DNA of 64,000 nt from RGIG2041 sp045546315 (GCA_045546315.1 JAZQCN010000091.1:1-64000); one strand, 5' to 3'. Positions 1 through 7,572 are shown, counted from the stretch's first letter. Notes: generated by a model not told the origin, from the sequence alone. Numbers and translations are program-made.

Positions 1-165
1 GCATTTCACTTTACAATTGAGGATTTGCATCCCATGTACCGCACTATCTGCCGATATGTTTTGAAAATATTTATCCTTTACTTTTTATCTAACATTTTTC
101 TAGCACTTTTCTAGCGAAAACCCAAAAAATGCATCAAAAAGTGGCAATACGAAAGATGGCTGTTT

Positions 166-235
166 TTTGTTTTGCCAGGTGGTGATGAGAACCCACGTAG
201 GGTTCGTCGTAGCAGGCGCATCCAAAAGCGACATT
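166..235 (+). ncRNA. Partial copy of a conserved structured-RNA motif (raiA-like?)
   Basis: Bases 166-220 match 1636-1691 almost base for base, including the stretches GATGAGAACCCACG and AGCAGGCGCA. GAACCC at 190-195 can pair with GGGTTC at 200-205, and CCAAA...TTTGG at 222-238 can form a second small hairpin. The 3' half seen in the downstream copy, with its terminator, is absent here; a gene promoter starts at 263. The GATGAGAACCC...AGGCGC core reminds me of the raiA-motif RNA of Firmicutes, but I cannot run a covariance model. The stretch 1-165 is AT-rich and holds no gene I can support; GATGGCTG followed by a T run at 155-168 resembles the 3' terminator of the downstream copy, so this could be the end of another tandem copy. 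Confidence 0.4.
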
Positions 236-262
236 TGGACAAATTTTAGCAACATTAAGAGG

Positions 263-291
263 TTTACACTTCTTTTGTTATATGCTATAAT
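263..291 (+). promoter_or_regulatory. Promoter for the FAD oxidoreductase gene
   Basis: TTTACA, 17-base spacer, TATAAT, with TG one base before the -10 (extended -10). It lies between the partial RNA motif and the gene starting at 348. The ribosome binding site AAGGAGG is at about 337-343. Confidence 0.7.
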
Positions 292-347
292 TAAAAGTAT
301 AAACTGTAAAATAATGGTGTATTTCACCTTAAAAGCAAGGAGGAAGC

Positions 348-1622
348 ATGTATAATTTCAAAACCAAAAGCCTCGGAAAATATGATGTTGTTGTATGCGG
401 CGGAGGTATTGCCGGCATCGGTGCGGCACTTTCGGCAGCAAGAAACGGCGCATCCACCATTATAATCGAAAGCTACGGCGCACTCGGCGGCACCGCAACA
501 GTAGGTCTTATGGGCGGCATTATGGATGCGAAAAGCAAAGGCGGTATGATCAAGGAATTGATGATGTTTTTGCATGAGCGCGAGCTTATTATGACGCATA
601 ACGGTCCAAGATTTGACGAAAACGGAAAGAAAATCCCGGGTAAAATGTATGATATCGAATACGCAAAATACTTCTTCGAAAAAGTACTTAAAGATGCAGG
701 TGTTAAAATTCTTTATAACAGTACCGTGTGCGGCGTTGATCATACCAACGGTCATATCAACAAAATAATGATCACTACGTATTGCGGAAACTATGAGCTC
801 GAAGGCAATGTTTATATCGATGCAACCGGCAACGGAAATCTTTCCGAATTGTGCGACCTGAAGTGGGAATGTGGAAATCCGCCGAACCCTGCAAGCTTTG
901 GTGTGACGTTAAGCGGGCTCGACCCGAGCTTCTACGGAACAGATACGGAAGAGGATAAAGCGAAGTATGGCAAACTGCTTGAAGATAATAATATCCACAC
1001 CTCTAATGAACATATTTGTCTCAGAATTCTCCCGAATCTCAGAGAATGGTGCTTCGGCTATAATTTTGAATATAACGTTTTCCCTGATGATATCGAAAGA
1101 TTTTCAGAAGCGGTAATTCACGGCAGACAGGAAGGCTTCGAGACTGTAGATGCACTCAGAAAACTGAAAGACTTCGAAAATGTGCGCATAAACAAAACTG
1201 TAGAATATTTAGGCGTAAGAGAAGGCAGAAGAGTTTTCGGTCAATACAGACTGACGAACGAAGATATTATCGCCGGAAAGAAATTCGAAGACGGTATCTG
1301 CCCTGTTGAATCCACGGTGGATGTGCATAAGCTGCACGAAAATGACACACATGAGCTTCAGCGCGGCATTAAGACGCAGCCTTATGAAATTCCTTACCGC
1401 TGCCTTGTTCCTTTAGGCTCTGATAATCTTCTTCTTGCCGGAAGAATGATTTCAGGCGATTTTTATCCGTTTGCTTCCTACAGAATGATTGCGAATATGG
1501 GCACCGTGGGTGAAGCCGCTGGCTATGCCGCTGCAAAATGCGCAGAAAAAGGAATTGCACCTGCCGCGGTAGACGGAAGAGAAGTCAAGGCCTATATGAA
1601 ATCGCTCGGACACAAGCTATAA
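348..1622 (+). CDS. FAD-dependent oxidoreductase (FAD_oxidored family)
   Basis: This 424-residue protein begins with a Rossmann dinucleotide-binding motif (VVVCGGGIAGIGAALSAARNG, residues about 14-34, GxGxxG type) followed by the acidic end of beta-2 (IIIESYGALGGTAT), as in the FAD_oxidored (PF12831) flavoproteins. A second conserved block near the C-terminus (LLLAGRMISGDFYPFASYRM) fits the FAD-binding closing motif of that family. These are soluble cytoplasmic flavoproteins of mostly unknown substrate, often found near carbohydrate catabolic genes. The ATG is preceded by AAGGAGG. The gene stands alone: it has its own promoter, and nothing on the same strand follows except the second RNA motif 15 bases downstream. 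The substrate cannot be inferred. Confidence 0.85.
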   Translation: MYNFKTKSLGKYDVVVCGGGIAGIGAALSAARNGASTIIIESYGALGGTATVGLMGGIMDAKSKGGMIKELMMFLHERELIMTHNGPRFDENGKKIPGKMYDIEYAKYFFEKVLKDAGVKILYNSTVCGVDHTNGHINKIMITTYCGNYELEGNVYIDATGNGNLSELCDLKWECGNPPNPASFGVTLSGLDPSFYGTDTEEDKAKYGKLLEDNNIHTSNEHICLRILPNLREWCFGYNFEYNVFPDDIERFSEAVIHGRQEGFETVDALRKLKDFENVRINKTVEYLGVREGRRVFGQYRLTNEDIIAGKKFEDGICPVESTVDVHKLHENDTHELQRGIKTQPYEIPYRCLVPLGSDNLLLAGRMISGDFYPFASYRMIANMGTVGEAAGYAAAKCAEKGIAPAAVDGREVKAYMKSLGHKL

Positions 1623-1635
1623 TGAATATGTACGA

Positions 1636-1793
1636 TTTTGTTTTGCAGGGGTGACGATGAGAACCCACGCAGGCTTCGTCGCAGCAGGCGCAATTTCGCG
1701 TCAGGCTTAACACTCTGCCAAAGCCCATGCAGCGTATCCCAACAAAAAAGCAGTCATCGAAGGGCGAGTGCTCTCAGAGATGGCTGCTTTTTC
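1636..1793 (+). ncRNA. Structured RNA candidate (raiA-like) ending in an intrinsic terminator
   Basis: This is the second, fuller copy of the motif at 166-235. After the shared core (1636-1691) come a hairpin GGCTT...AAGCC (1703-1724) and a long terminator stem: AAAAAGCAGTCATC (1745-1758) pairs with GATGGCTGCTTTTT (1779-1792) through G-T tolerant pairing, ending in a T run. There is no credible reading frame inside. The changes between the copies include GGGTTC to GGCTTC in the first hairpin arm. The conserved GATGAGAACCC and AGGCGC blocks look like the raiA-motif ncRNA class; this identity is from memory and is unverified. It begins directly after the FAD gene stop codon. Confidence 0.45.
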
Positions 1794-1830
1794 AATTTAA
1801 ATATAATATAAGCATTACTATAATTTCATA

Positions 1831-1858
1831 AAAAAGAGGGGGAATCCCCCCTCTTTTT
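1831..1858 (-). terminator. Intrinsic terminator of the feo operon (bidirectional)
   Basis: AAAAAGAGGGGG, loop AAT, then C6 and TCTTTTT form a strong stem with T runs on both strands. It sits just downstream of the small FeoB-associated gene. Confidence 0.85.
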
Positions 1859-1861
1859 CCT

Positions 1862-2029
1862 TTAATCTTTCTTTTTCTCAGCTAATTTACAGCTGCACTT
1901 TGCGCTGCCGCACGATTTTGCATACGGACAGCCGACGCACTTAGCGCCGCTCTTCTTTGCTTTGTAGACATACAAAGCCGCGCCGCCCAAAACAGCAAGC
2001 AGTATGAGAATTATAAGAATATCTTTCAT
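1862..2029 (-). CDS. FeoB-associated Cys-rich membrane protein
   Basis: This 55-residue protein has one N-terminal hydrophobic helix (residues 3-22, ILIILILLAVLGGAALYV), a short basic stretch and then a cysteine cluster CVGC...SC...CSC followed by a lysine-rich tail. That layout matches the FeoB_associated family (PF12669), tiny membrane proteins found downstream of feoB in Clostridia and thought to assist ferrous iron transport. The start codon lies 10 bases after the feoB stop, so the two genes should be co-transcribed. The exact role of the cysteines (metal handling or assembly) is not established for the family. Confidence 0.85.
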   Translation of the reverse strand: MKDILIILILLAVLGGAALYVYKAKKSGAKCVGCPYAKSCGSAKCSCKLAEKKKD

Positions 2030-2039
2030 TGCGTACACC

Positions 2040-4046
2040 TTATTTCTTCGCTTTTAATGCATATTCTTCCTTCAGCTTCTGATTTGTTCTTGCAATCAAA
2101 AGTACAACAATTACAGCCATAACCGCAACTGCCACGCCGCCTGCAATTGCCGCGCCGATGCCCAGTTCAGTCGGTGCAACAATCAGTGTGCCGATGGTAT
2201 ACACCAGATAAGCCACGGTATAACCGACCGCAAGCTGCAAACCGATACCGCCCCAGAGCCATTTTGCGCTCTTCATTTCCGCATGCATTGCACCGATTGC
2301 CGCAAAACACGGCGGCGAATAAAGGTTAAACATCAGATACGCCAGCGCCGCAACCTTTGTAATTGCAAACACAGTTGCAACCTCAGTGCCCGCACCTTCC
2401 ATCAGAGCAAGCTCTTCAACATCAATCAAATTGTCGAGACCGACAAAGCATACCGCCAGTGTGCCGACAACATTTTCCTTTGCGATAAAACCCGTAACCG
2501 CTGCTGCAGCCAGCTGCCAGCTGAGCACACCGACAATCGGCACAAGCAGGTATGCAAACGGTCTTGCAATCGATGCTAAAATCGAGGTATCTGCCGTTTC
2601 GGCTACTGCAAAGCTCCATGTAAAGGTCTGCATAATTTGCACAGCCGTGTTACAGAGCAGGATGATGGTCGCTGCCTTTACAATGTACGCCCAGCCACGG
2701 CTGCACATCGACTTAAACGCGCCCCAAAGCGACGGCACCTTGTATTCCGGCATTTCAATAATGAAGAAGGACTTTCTCGCCTTATAGCCCGTAATTTTAT
2801 TCACAAGCAAAGCGCCAAGGAAAATTAACACAATACCGGATAAGTACATAACCGTGCTGACCCAGCCTGCATCATTAAAGAACGCACCCGCAAACAAAGC
2901 GATAACCGGAATCTTTGCGCCACACGGCATAAACGGTGCCAGCATCGCTGCGGCTCTGCGCTCACGCTCGTTACGAATGGTGCGGCTCGCCATAACACCC
3001 GGCACAGCACAGCCAACAGCAATAACAAACGGAATGACCGACTTGCCGGAAAGACCGACTCTCTTAAAAATCGGGTCTAATACAACTGCCACGCGGGACA
3101 TATAACCGCAGTCCTCCAAAAGGGCAATTAAGAAATACATCACCATCACCAGCGGCAAAAAGCCAACAACCGCTACAACGCCGCCGATAACGCCGTCAAC
3201 CAACAGTGCGGACAAAAGCGGGTTTGCATCCGCCATCAGCTCGCCAACCCAGCCCTGGAAGGTTTCCAGCCAGCCAACCAGCCAATCTGCAATCGGCGTG
3301 CCGACCCAGACCTGCGAAATCTGGAACACCAGATACATCACAACCGCAAAAATCGGAATACCGAGCCAGCGGTTTGTAATTACAGCGTCAATCTTATCGC
3401 CGAAGTTTTTATCCTTCGTAAGCACCTTACGCGTCTCCACACTTTTTACAATCTTATTAACAAAGGCAAGGCGCTTGCGGTCAGCTGCCTCCACCGCCTG
3501 CTTGCTCGTAAGATCCACATCGCCCTGCTGATACACTGCCGGCTGCGTGCTGCCTGCCTTTTCCACAGCAGCAGCAACGACTGCCTGCAAGCCATCTGCA
3601 GAAGTCGAAACAGTTTCTACAACAGTGCAACCAAGCTTTGCAGCCAATGCAGCCGTGTCGATTTTGGTTTCCTTTTTTTCGTTGATGTCGCTTTTGTTCA
3701 GTGCAACCACCACCGGGATGCCGAGCTCCAACAGCTGCGTTGTAAAAAACAAGCTGCGGCTTAAGTTGGTTGCATCAACGATGTTGATAATTACATCCGG
3801 ATTTTCCTTCTTTACATAGGCACTCGTAATGCTTTCCTCCGCTGTGAACGGCGACATGGAATATGCACCCGGAAGGTCGACCGCAATTAAGGTCTCCTCG
3901 CCTTTACAATACACTTTCTTAATTGGATGCTCTTTAAGCTCAACGGTAACTCCCGCCCAGTTGCCAACCTTTTCATTCGAACCGGTTAAGGCATTGTACA
4001 TCGTGGTTTTACCGGAGTTCGGATTGCCCGCCAAAGCAATTCTCAT
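2040..4046 (-). CDS. feoB: Ferrous iron transport protein B
   Basis: FeoB is the GTPase-coupled inner-membrane permease for Fe(II). The 668 residues show the N-terminal G domain with G1 GNPNSGKTT (about residues 7-15), G2 in the NWAGVTVE region, G3 DLPG and G4 NKSD, then a helical spacer and a hydrophobic C-terminal half with the two Gate domains. The blocks FVIAVGCAVPGVMASR and FMPCGAKIPVIALF carry the conserved cysteines of the family. Length is typical. The ATG follows GGGAGG with 8 bases of spacing. feoA lies upstream, separated by 104 bases that contain a second promoter-operator, so feoB can be transcribed alone or with feoA. Confidence 0.97.
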   Translation of the reverse strand: MRIALAGNPNSGKTTMYNALTGSNEKVGNWAGVTVELKEHPIKKVYCKGEETLIAVDLPGAYSMSPFTAEESITSAYVKKENPDVIINIVDATNLSRSLFFTTQLLELGIPVVVALNKSDINEKKETKIDTAALAAKLGCTVVETVSTSADGLQAVVAAAVEKAGSTQPAVYQQGDVDLTSKQAVEAADRKRLAFVNKIVKSVETRKVLTKDKNFGDKIDAVITNRWLGIPIFAVVMYLVFQISQVWVGTPIADWLVGWLETFQGWVGELMADANPLLSALLVDGVIGGVVAVVGFLPLVMVMYFLIALLEDCGYMSRVAVVLDPIFKRVGLSGKSVIPFVIAVGCAVPGVMASRTIRNERERRAAAMLAPFMPCGAKIPVIALFAGAFFNDAGWVSTVMYLSGIVLIFLGALLVNKITGYKARKSFFIIEMPEYKVPSLWGAFKSMCSRGWAYIVKAATIILLCNTAVQIMQTFTWSFAVAETADTSILASIARPFAYLLVPIVGVLSWQLAAAAVTGFIAKENVVGTLAVCFVGLDNLIDVEELALMEGAGTEVATVFAITKVAALAYLMFNLYSPPCFAAIGAMHAEMKSAKWLWGGIGLQLAVGYTVAYLVYTIGTLIVAPTELGIGAAIAGGVAVAVMAVIVVLLIARTNQKLKEEYALKAKK

Positions 4047-4089
4047 TTTCGTTTCCTCCCTGTATAAAATGTTCTGAATCTATATGCTT

Positions 4090-4117
4090 AGGTTAGTTAA
4101 AGCTAACTCAAAGTCAA
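4090..4117 (-). promoter_or_regulatory. feoB promoter with operator-like dyad (DtxR/Fur-type candidate)
   Basis: Read on the minus strand: TTGACT (4112-4117), 16-base spacer, TAACCT (4090-4095). The spacer and -10 are occupied by an inverted repeat, GAGTTAG CTTTAA CTAACC. The same GAGTTAG word lies in the spacer of the feoA promoter. The half-site TTAGGTTAG resembles the DtxR/IdeR consensus, though the spacing differs. Iron repression is inferred from the position and from the gene. Confidence 0.6.
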
Positions 4118-4150
4118 AAAAATAATGAAACCAATTCTGTCTTGATTTTT

Positions 4151-4366
4151 TTAAATGATAATAATCGCCTCTGCCAGCTGCTTATCGATATTGTATCTTG
4201 CATCCTTAATCGACACAACACAGCCGCTCTTCAAGTGCGACACAACTGCAATTTCCTCTCCGCTGTAGCAGCCGAGCGAGAACAAAAACGCATTTAACTC
4301 TTCATCGTCAGTCTCGATTTTTTTAATTATGTAGCTCTTGCCTTCAACTGCGTCCGTTAAATTCAT
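4151..4366 (-). CDS. feoA: Ferrous iron transport protein A
   Basis: FeoA is a small SH3-like cytoplasmic protein that works with FeoB. The 71 residues carry the family pattern: an N-terminal strand with LTDAVEG, an acidic stretch, LFSLGCYSGEEIAVVSHLKSG (the LGxxxGxxI signature) and the C-terminal VSIKDARYNID. I chose the ATG at 4366, which has AGGTG six bases upstream; an earlier ATG at 4372 falls inside that ribosome binding site. It is the first gene of the feo operon. Confidence 0.93.
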   Translation of the reverse strand: MNLTDAVEGKSYIIKKIETDDEELNAFLFSLGCYSGEEIAVVSHLKSGCVVSIKDARYNIDKQLAEAIIII

Positions 4367-4442
4367 GTCCATCACCTGTTTTCTGATTCCGAGTCAATCA
4401 AAAAAGCCTGCTTTTCAGGGCTTTCTCCTTAACTCCTGCAAC

Positions 4443-4471
4443 AGTTTACCATAACTAACTCGCTTTGTCAA
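4443..4471 (-). promoter_or_regulatory. feoA promoter with embedded operator half-site
   Basis: Minus strand TTGACA (4466-4471), 17-base spacer, TAAACT (4443-4448). The spacer contains GAGTTAGTTAT, which shares GAGTTAG with the feoB promoter, so both starts are probably controlled by the same iron regulator. Confidence 0.7.
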
Positions 4472-4587
4472 TAAAAAATTTTAAATTTTTTCCAATCTTT
4501 TTTCTCGCAGAGTGCGCCTGCAGTATTGAACATTGCAAAAATGTCTGCTATAATTTGTTTTGTAATGACACAATAAAGGAGATACAT

Positions 4588-5058
4588 ATGTTCAGAGAAA
4601 TTGCAAGAAAAAAGCAAGCCCTTTCCGACGCCGAGTGTATTGAAATTTTAAAAGCCGAGCTGCGCGGCGTGCTCGCCGTGCTCGGTGATGACGATTATCC
4701 ATACGCTGTACCGATAAACTTTTACTACGATGAAGCAGCGCACAAAATCTATTTTCACTCCGGCAAAGAAGGACACAAGATGGATGCTGTAAAAAAGCAC
4801 ACGAAAGTATCCTTTTGCGTATACGACAAGGGTAAGCGCCGCGAAAACCATTGGTCGCTCGACATCCGCAGCGTGATAGTGTTCGGCAAAATCAAACCGG
4901 TCGAAAACTGGTCTTATGATATGATGCGCGCATTCTGCAAAAAATTTACGCAGGACACAGACTACATCGAAAGCGAAATTGCACAGTACGCAAAAAACAC
5001 CGTCGTGTTGGAACTGGAAATTGAGCATATGACGGGCAAAATCATAAATGAAGCATAA
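4588..5058 (+). CDS. NimA-like pyridoxamine 5'-phosphate oxidase-family flavoprotein
   Basis: The 156-residue protein has the split-barrel FMN-binding fold of the Pyridox_ox_2 group: RGVLAVLGDDDYPYAVPINFYYDE (residues about 28-51), then IYFHSGKEGHKMDAVKKHTKVSFCVYD. NimA/Nim-family members are linked to reductive inactivation of nitroimidazoles, but most homologues in Clostridia are of unknown substrate. The start at 4588 has AAAGGAG seven bases upstream and gives the usual length; in-frame codons upstream have no ribosome site. It is transcribed alone, towards the MATE gene, with a shared terminator between them. Confidence 0.88.
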   Translation: MFREIARKKQALSDAECIEILKAELRGVLAVLGDDDYPYAVPINFYYDEAAHKIYFHSGKEGHKMDAVKKHTKVSFCVYDKGKRRENHWSLDIRSVIVFGKIKPVENWSYDMMRAFCKKFTQDTDYIESEIAQYAKNTVVLELEIEHMTGKIINEA

Positions 5059-5080
5059 AAAGAGCCGATGGCTCTTTTTT
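5057..5080. terminator. Bidirectional terminator between convergent genes
   Basis: AAAAAGAGCC, loop GAT, GGCTCTTTTTT. It serves the NimA-like gene on the plus strand and the MATE gene on the minus strand, overlapping the stop codon of the latter. Confidence 0.85.
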
Positions 5081-6407
5081 AATACTGATACTTCTTTTGT
5101 TTTGCGATTAAAAATGCACCCGTAATCACAACCGACATTGCTTCCGCCGCAACAACCGAAAACCATATACCATCTATTTTCCAGATAAGCGGCATTAATA
5201 GCACAGCCGCACTTTGAAACAAAAGCGTTCTGAGAAACGAAATGATAGCCGAGGTCAGACCGTCGTTGAGCGCCGTAAAGAAGCCCGAGCCGAAAATAGC
5301 AAAGCCGGCAAACAAAAATGAAAACGAGAAAATCCGGAAGCCATGCAGCGTCAAATCCATCAGCGCCGCATCGTAGCCGACAAACAGCTTGGAAAACGGA
5401 TATGCGCACAGCTCACCGAGCACAAACATCGCAAGCGCAAACACAGACAGTATAACCGTGCTCTTCTTGCGCAGACTTTTCAGCTCCGCGTGATTCTGCG
5501 CGCCAAAATGATAGCTCACAATCGGCGCACTGCCGACGCTGTAGCCGATAAATATTGCAATAAAGACAAAGTTTACATACATCAAAACGCCGTACGCCGC
5601 AATACCGTTTTCACCGGCGTACTTTAAAAGCTGAATGTTGTAAAGCATACTGACGACGGACATAGAAATGTTGCTCATCAGCTCCGAGGAGCCGTTGGTG
5701 CAGGCCTTCAAAAGTGCTTTTCCGTCATACCTCCATTTTGTCAGGCGCAAAAGGCTCATATTCGGTTTAGCAAAATAGAACAGCGGTACTGCGCCGCCGA
5801 CCACCTGGCTGAAGGCCGTCGCAAGTGCGGCACCGACCAAGCCCCATTTAAAAACCGCCATAAACAGCGCATCGAGCACCATATTGGTAACACCGGAGGC
5901 AACCGTCACATACAAGCCGAGCTTTGGCTTTTCCGCCGTAACAAAGAAGCTTTGAAACTCAAATTGCAGCATATTAAACGGCAGTGCCAGCAAAAACACT
6001 CTGCCGTAGAGCACGCAATCGGAAAGCAGCTGCCCTTGTGCACCCAAAAGCCTTGCAATCTGCGGCAAAAATGCGATGCTGAGCAGAGTAAATACAATGC
6101 CGATAATAACCGTTACATACACAAAAAGCGAAAAGAGCTCGTCTGCTTTGTCGCGGTCCCCTTCGCCGATGGTTTTTGCAATCAGCGCGCTGCCGCCCGT
6201 ACCGAACATAAAGCCGATGGCGCCTAAAATCATCAATACCGGCATAATGAAATTCACCGCGGCAAACGGCGTTTTTCCGACAAGGTTAGACACAAAATAA
6301 CCGTCTACAACACCGTAAATCGAGGTAAACACCAGCATCACAATTGACGGGAATGTAAACCGCAATAATTTTTTATAATCGAAATGATCAGATAACTGAA
6401 TATGCAT
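5079..6407 (-). CDS. MATE-family multidrug/toxic compound exporter (MepA-like)
   Basis: The 442 residues form about twelve hydrophobic segments arranged as two MATE halves, with family signatures such as FPSIVMLVFTSIYGVVDGYFVSNLVG near the N-terminus and the internally repeated MSVVSMLYNIQLLKYAGENGIAAYGV. MATE proteins export cationic compounds using Na+ or H+ gradients. The ATG at 6407 follows AGGAG by six bases. The leader contains a terminator hairpin ending immediately before the ribosome site and looks like the guanidine-IV (mepA) riboswitch; if that is right, this pump probably exports guanidinium or related cations. The gene is monocistronic. Confidence 0.93.
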   Translation of the reverse strand: MHIQLSDHFDYKKLLRFTFPSIVMLVFTSIYGVVDGYFVSNLVGKTPFAAVNFIMPVLMILGAIGFMFGTGGSALIAKTIGEGDRDKADELFSLFVYVTVIIGIVFTLLSIAFLPQIARLLGAQGQLLSDCVLYGRVFLLALPFNMLQFEFQSFFVTAEKPKLGLYVTVASGVTNMVLDALFMAVFKWGLVGAALATAFSQVVGGAVPLFYFAKPNMSLLRLTKWRYDGKALLKACTNGSSELMSNISMSVVSMLYNIQLLKYAGENGIAAYGVLMYVNFVFIAIFIGYSVGSAPIVSYHFGAQNHAELKSLRKKSTVILSVFALAMFVLGELCAYPFSKLFVGYDAALMDLTLHGFRIFSFSFLFAGFAIFGSGFFTALNDGLTSAIISFLRTLLFQSAAVLLMPLIWKIDGIWFSVVAAEAMSVVITGAFLIAKQKKYQY

Positions 6408-6420
6408 ATTTTTCTCCTAA

Positions 6421-6508
6421 CAAAAAACCGGATAAGAAAACGGATATTTCAATCCGTAGCCTTATCCGGTTTTGCATTTCCTTTGAATGCGCAACCCTCC
6501 GCGCCAGC
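6421..6508 (-). promoter_or_regulatory. Transcription-terminating leader, probable guanidine-IV (mepA) riboswitch
   Basis: The minus-strand leader starts with GGCGCGGAGGGTTGCGC, followed by a small hairpin GCATT...AATGC, then AAAACCGG. A strong terminator follows: ACCGGATAAG (about 6460-6470) pairs with CTTATCCGGT (6427-6436) and runs into T6. GGTT near the 5' end can pair with AACC, which also forms the base of the terminator, so the two structures are mutually exclusive as in an ON switch. A transcriptional switch directly upstream of a MATE gene in a Clostridium-like genome fits the mepA/guanidine-IV class. The assignment rests on context and fold; a covariance search is needed. Confidence 0.6.
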
Positions 6509-6514
6509 AAAATG

Positions 6515-6543
6515 ATTATAGCATATGTGCAATACAAAAGCAA
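6515..6543 (-). promoter_or_regulatory. Promoter of the MATE gene
   Basis: Minus strand TTGCTT (6538-6543), 17-base spacer, TATAAT (6515-6520) with TG one base upstream (extended -10). Transcription would start near 6508, giving a leader of about 100 bases. Confidence 0.7.
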
Positions 6544-6556
6544 GTCAAATCCGCTT

Positions 6557-7168
6557 TTATTTTCGCCCGACACAGATGCCGTAAATTGCGCCGATAATGG
6601 CATACGGAATCAGTAAAATCAAGCACACCACCGTCGAAATCGACGGCAGGAACGCGCTGATAATAAACAGCACACCCATTACCACAGTTTCATAGCCAAT
6701 GAAGCGGTTGATTTTGCGCGCCTTACCTGTGTCAATATCTTTGTTTTTGATATAGTCAAACTTCGGCAGATAATTACCAATCACTAATAGAATACCGCCG
6801 ACAAGCAACGCAACAACTTTGCGGATATCTAAATTCCAACCGAGCCCGTAGCCCAAGGTAACAGTCTGCAAAATAACAGACATGCACGGAATAATCCACT
6901 TTGTTACACGTTCAAACTTAATGCGATTCCCATGCTTATACGCATTGATATCATTGATGAAGCAACAGATAATCTGCAAAAGCGCCATCAGCACAGGCAA
7001 GCCAAACACCACAAAGCTCTTTGAGGCAAAATTGTCCGGGTTATTGTTTATGTCAAAATGAATTGCCAGTGTCTCCGGCAATTTATCCCACAAAGCAAGA
7101 CCTAAAAAAATCGGCAAAAGGCAAATAACGCAAGTAATGATCAGACTTTTCCACTTTATAAATTTCAT
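6557..7168 (-). CDS. SdpI-like membrane protein (DUF1648/SdpI)
   Basis: The 203 residues begin with an N-terminal helix and the DUF1648-type block LPETLAIHFDINNNPDNFASK (about residues 29-49), followed by about five more hydrophobic helices. This is the SdpI/YhfL-type architecture; Bacillus SdpI is the immunity protein against the SdpC toxin and cooperates with the repressor SdpR. The ATG at 7168 overlaps the stop of the ArsR gene (ATGA) and has GGGAGG upstream, which rules out the longer reading. The tight coupling to an ArsR repressor repeats the sdpRI arrangement, but no SdpC-like toxin is visible here. Confidence 0.85.
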   Translation of the reverse strand: MKFIKWKSLIITCVICLLPIFLGLALWDKLPETLAIHFDINNNPDNFASKSFVVFGLPVLMALLQIICCFINDINAYKHGNRIKFERVTKWIIPCMSVILQTVTLGYGLGWNLDIRKVVALLVGGILLVIGNYLPKFDYIKNKDIDTGKARKINRFIGYETVVMGVLFIISAFLPSISTVVCLILLIPYAIIGAIYGICVGRK

Positions 7169-7434
7169 TCCTTCTTCCCTCCCAACGCATAAATCCATGT
7201 AAGCACTTCTTCAAACACGGAAGTGTTCAATTCATAATAGATGTAGTTTTTGTATTTTTCCTCTGCAACCAAATCCGCTGCCTTCAGCTTCGATAAATGG
7301 TATGAAACCGTCGCCCCTGTCAGATTAAAATGCTCTGCAATTTCTCCGGCAGATTTTTTGCCGCTCTTGAGCATCGACAAAATATCGCGTCTGACCGGGT
7401 CCGCCAGGGCTTTTAAAGTTTCATTCATCCCCAT
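7165..7434 (-). CDS. ArsR/SdpR-family winged-helix repressor
   Basis: The 89-residue protein is a complete ArsR fold: LKALADPVRRDILSMLKSG, then the recognition helix region SAGEIAEHFNLTGATVSYHLSKL and the wing KYKNYIYYELN. There are no cysteine metal-sensing motifs (no CxC), so it is more like SdpR than a metal sensor. The ATG at 7434 has AAAGGAG eight bases upstream. Its own promoter is flanked by two 24-base palindromes, so autorepression is very likely. It overlaps the SdpI-like gene by four bases. Confidence 0.9.
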   Translation of the reverse strand: MGMNETLKALADPVRRDILSMLKSGKKSAGEIAEHFNLTGATVSYHLSKLKAADLVAEEKYKNYIYYELNTSVFEEVLTWIYALGGKKE

Positions 7435-7453
7435 ACAAGTCGCTCCTTTCATA

Positions 7454-7534
7454 CTATTTAGAAATGTTTCTAAATAGATTATAGCATCCCCTGCCCAACT
7501 TTGTCAATATCTATTTAGATTTTTTTCTAAATAG
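7454..7534 (-). promoter_or_regulatory. Autoregulated promoter with two palindromic operators
   Basis: Minus-strand promoter: TTGACA (7502-7507), 18-base spacer, TATAAT (7478-7483). Operator 1 (7454-7477) is CTATTTAGAAA, TG, TTTCTAAATAG and lies just downstream of the -10. Operator 2 (7511-7534) is CTATTTAGA, six bases, TCTAAATAG, just upstream of the -35. Both are 24 bases long with the same outer arms, as expected for an ArsR dimer site. Confidence 0.85.
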
Positions 7535-7540
7535 AATGCA

Positions 7541-7570
7541 AAAAGAAGCAGCCGCTTACGCGACTGCTTA
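7541..7570 (-). terminator. Terminator of the hydrolase pair
   Basis: On the minus strand AAGCAGTCGC pairs with GCGGCTGCTT, followed by CTTTTT. It lies directly after the metallo-hydrolase gene. Confidence 0.8.
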
Positions 7571-7572
7571 AC

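Noticed and set aside
1618..1623. TATAAT across the FAD gene stop codon as promoter of the downstream RNA
   Set aside because: No -35 box is present at a suitable distance; read-through from the FAD gene or an unseen promoter is as likely.
4648..5409. Minus-strand open frame of about 253 codons
   Set aside because: It covers the antisense of the NimA-like gene and the 3' end of the MATE gene in another frame, crosses the bidirectional terminator and has no ribosome site.
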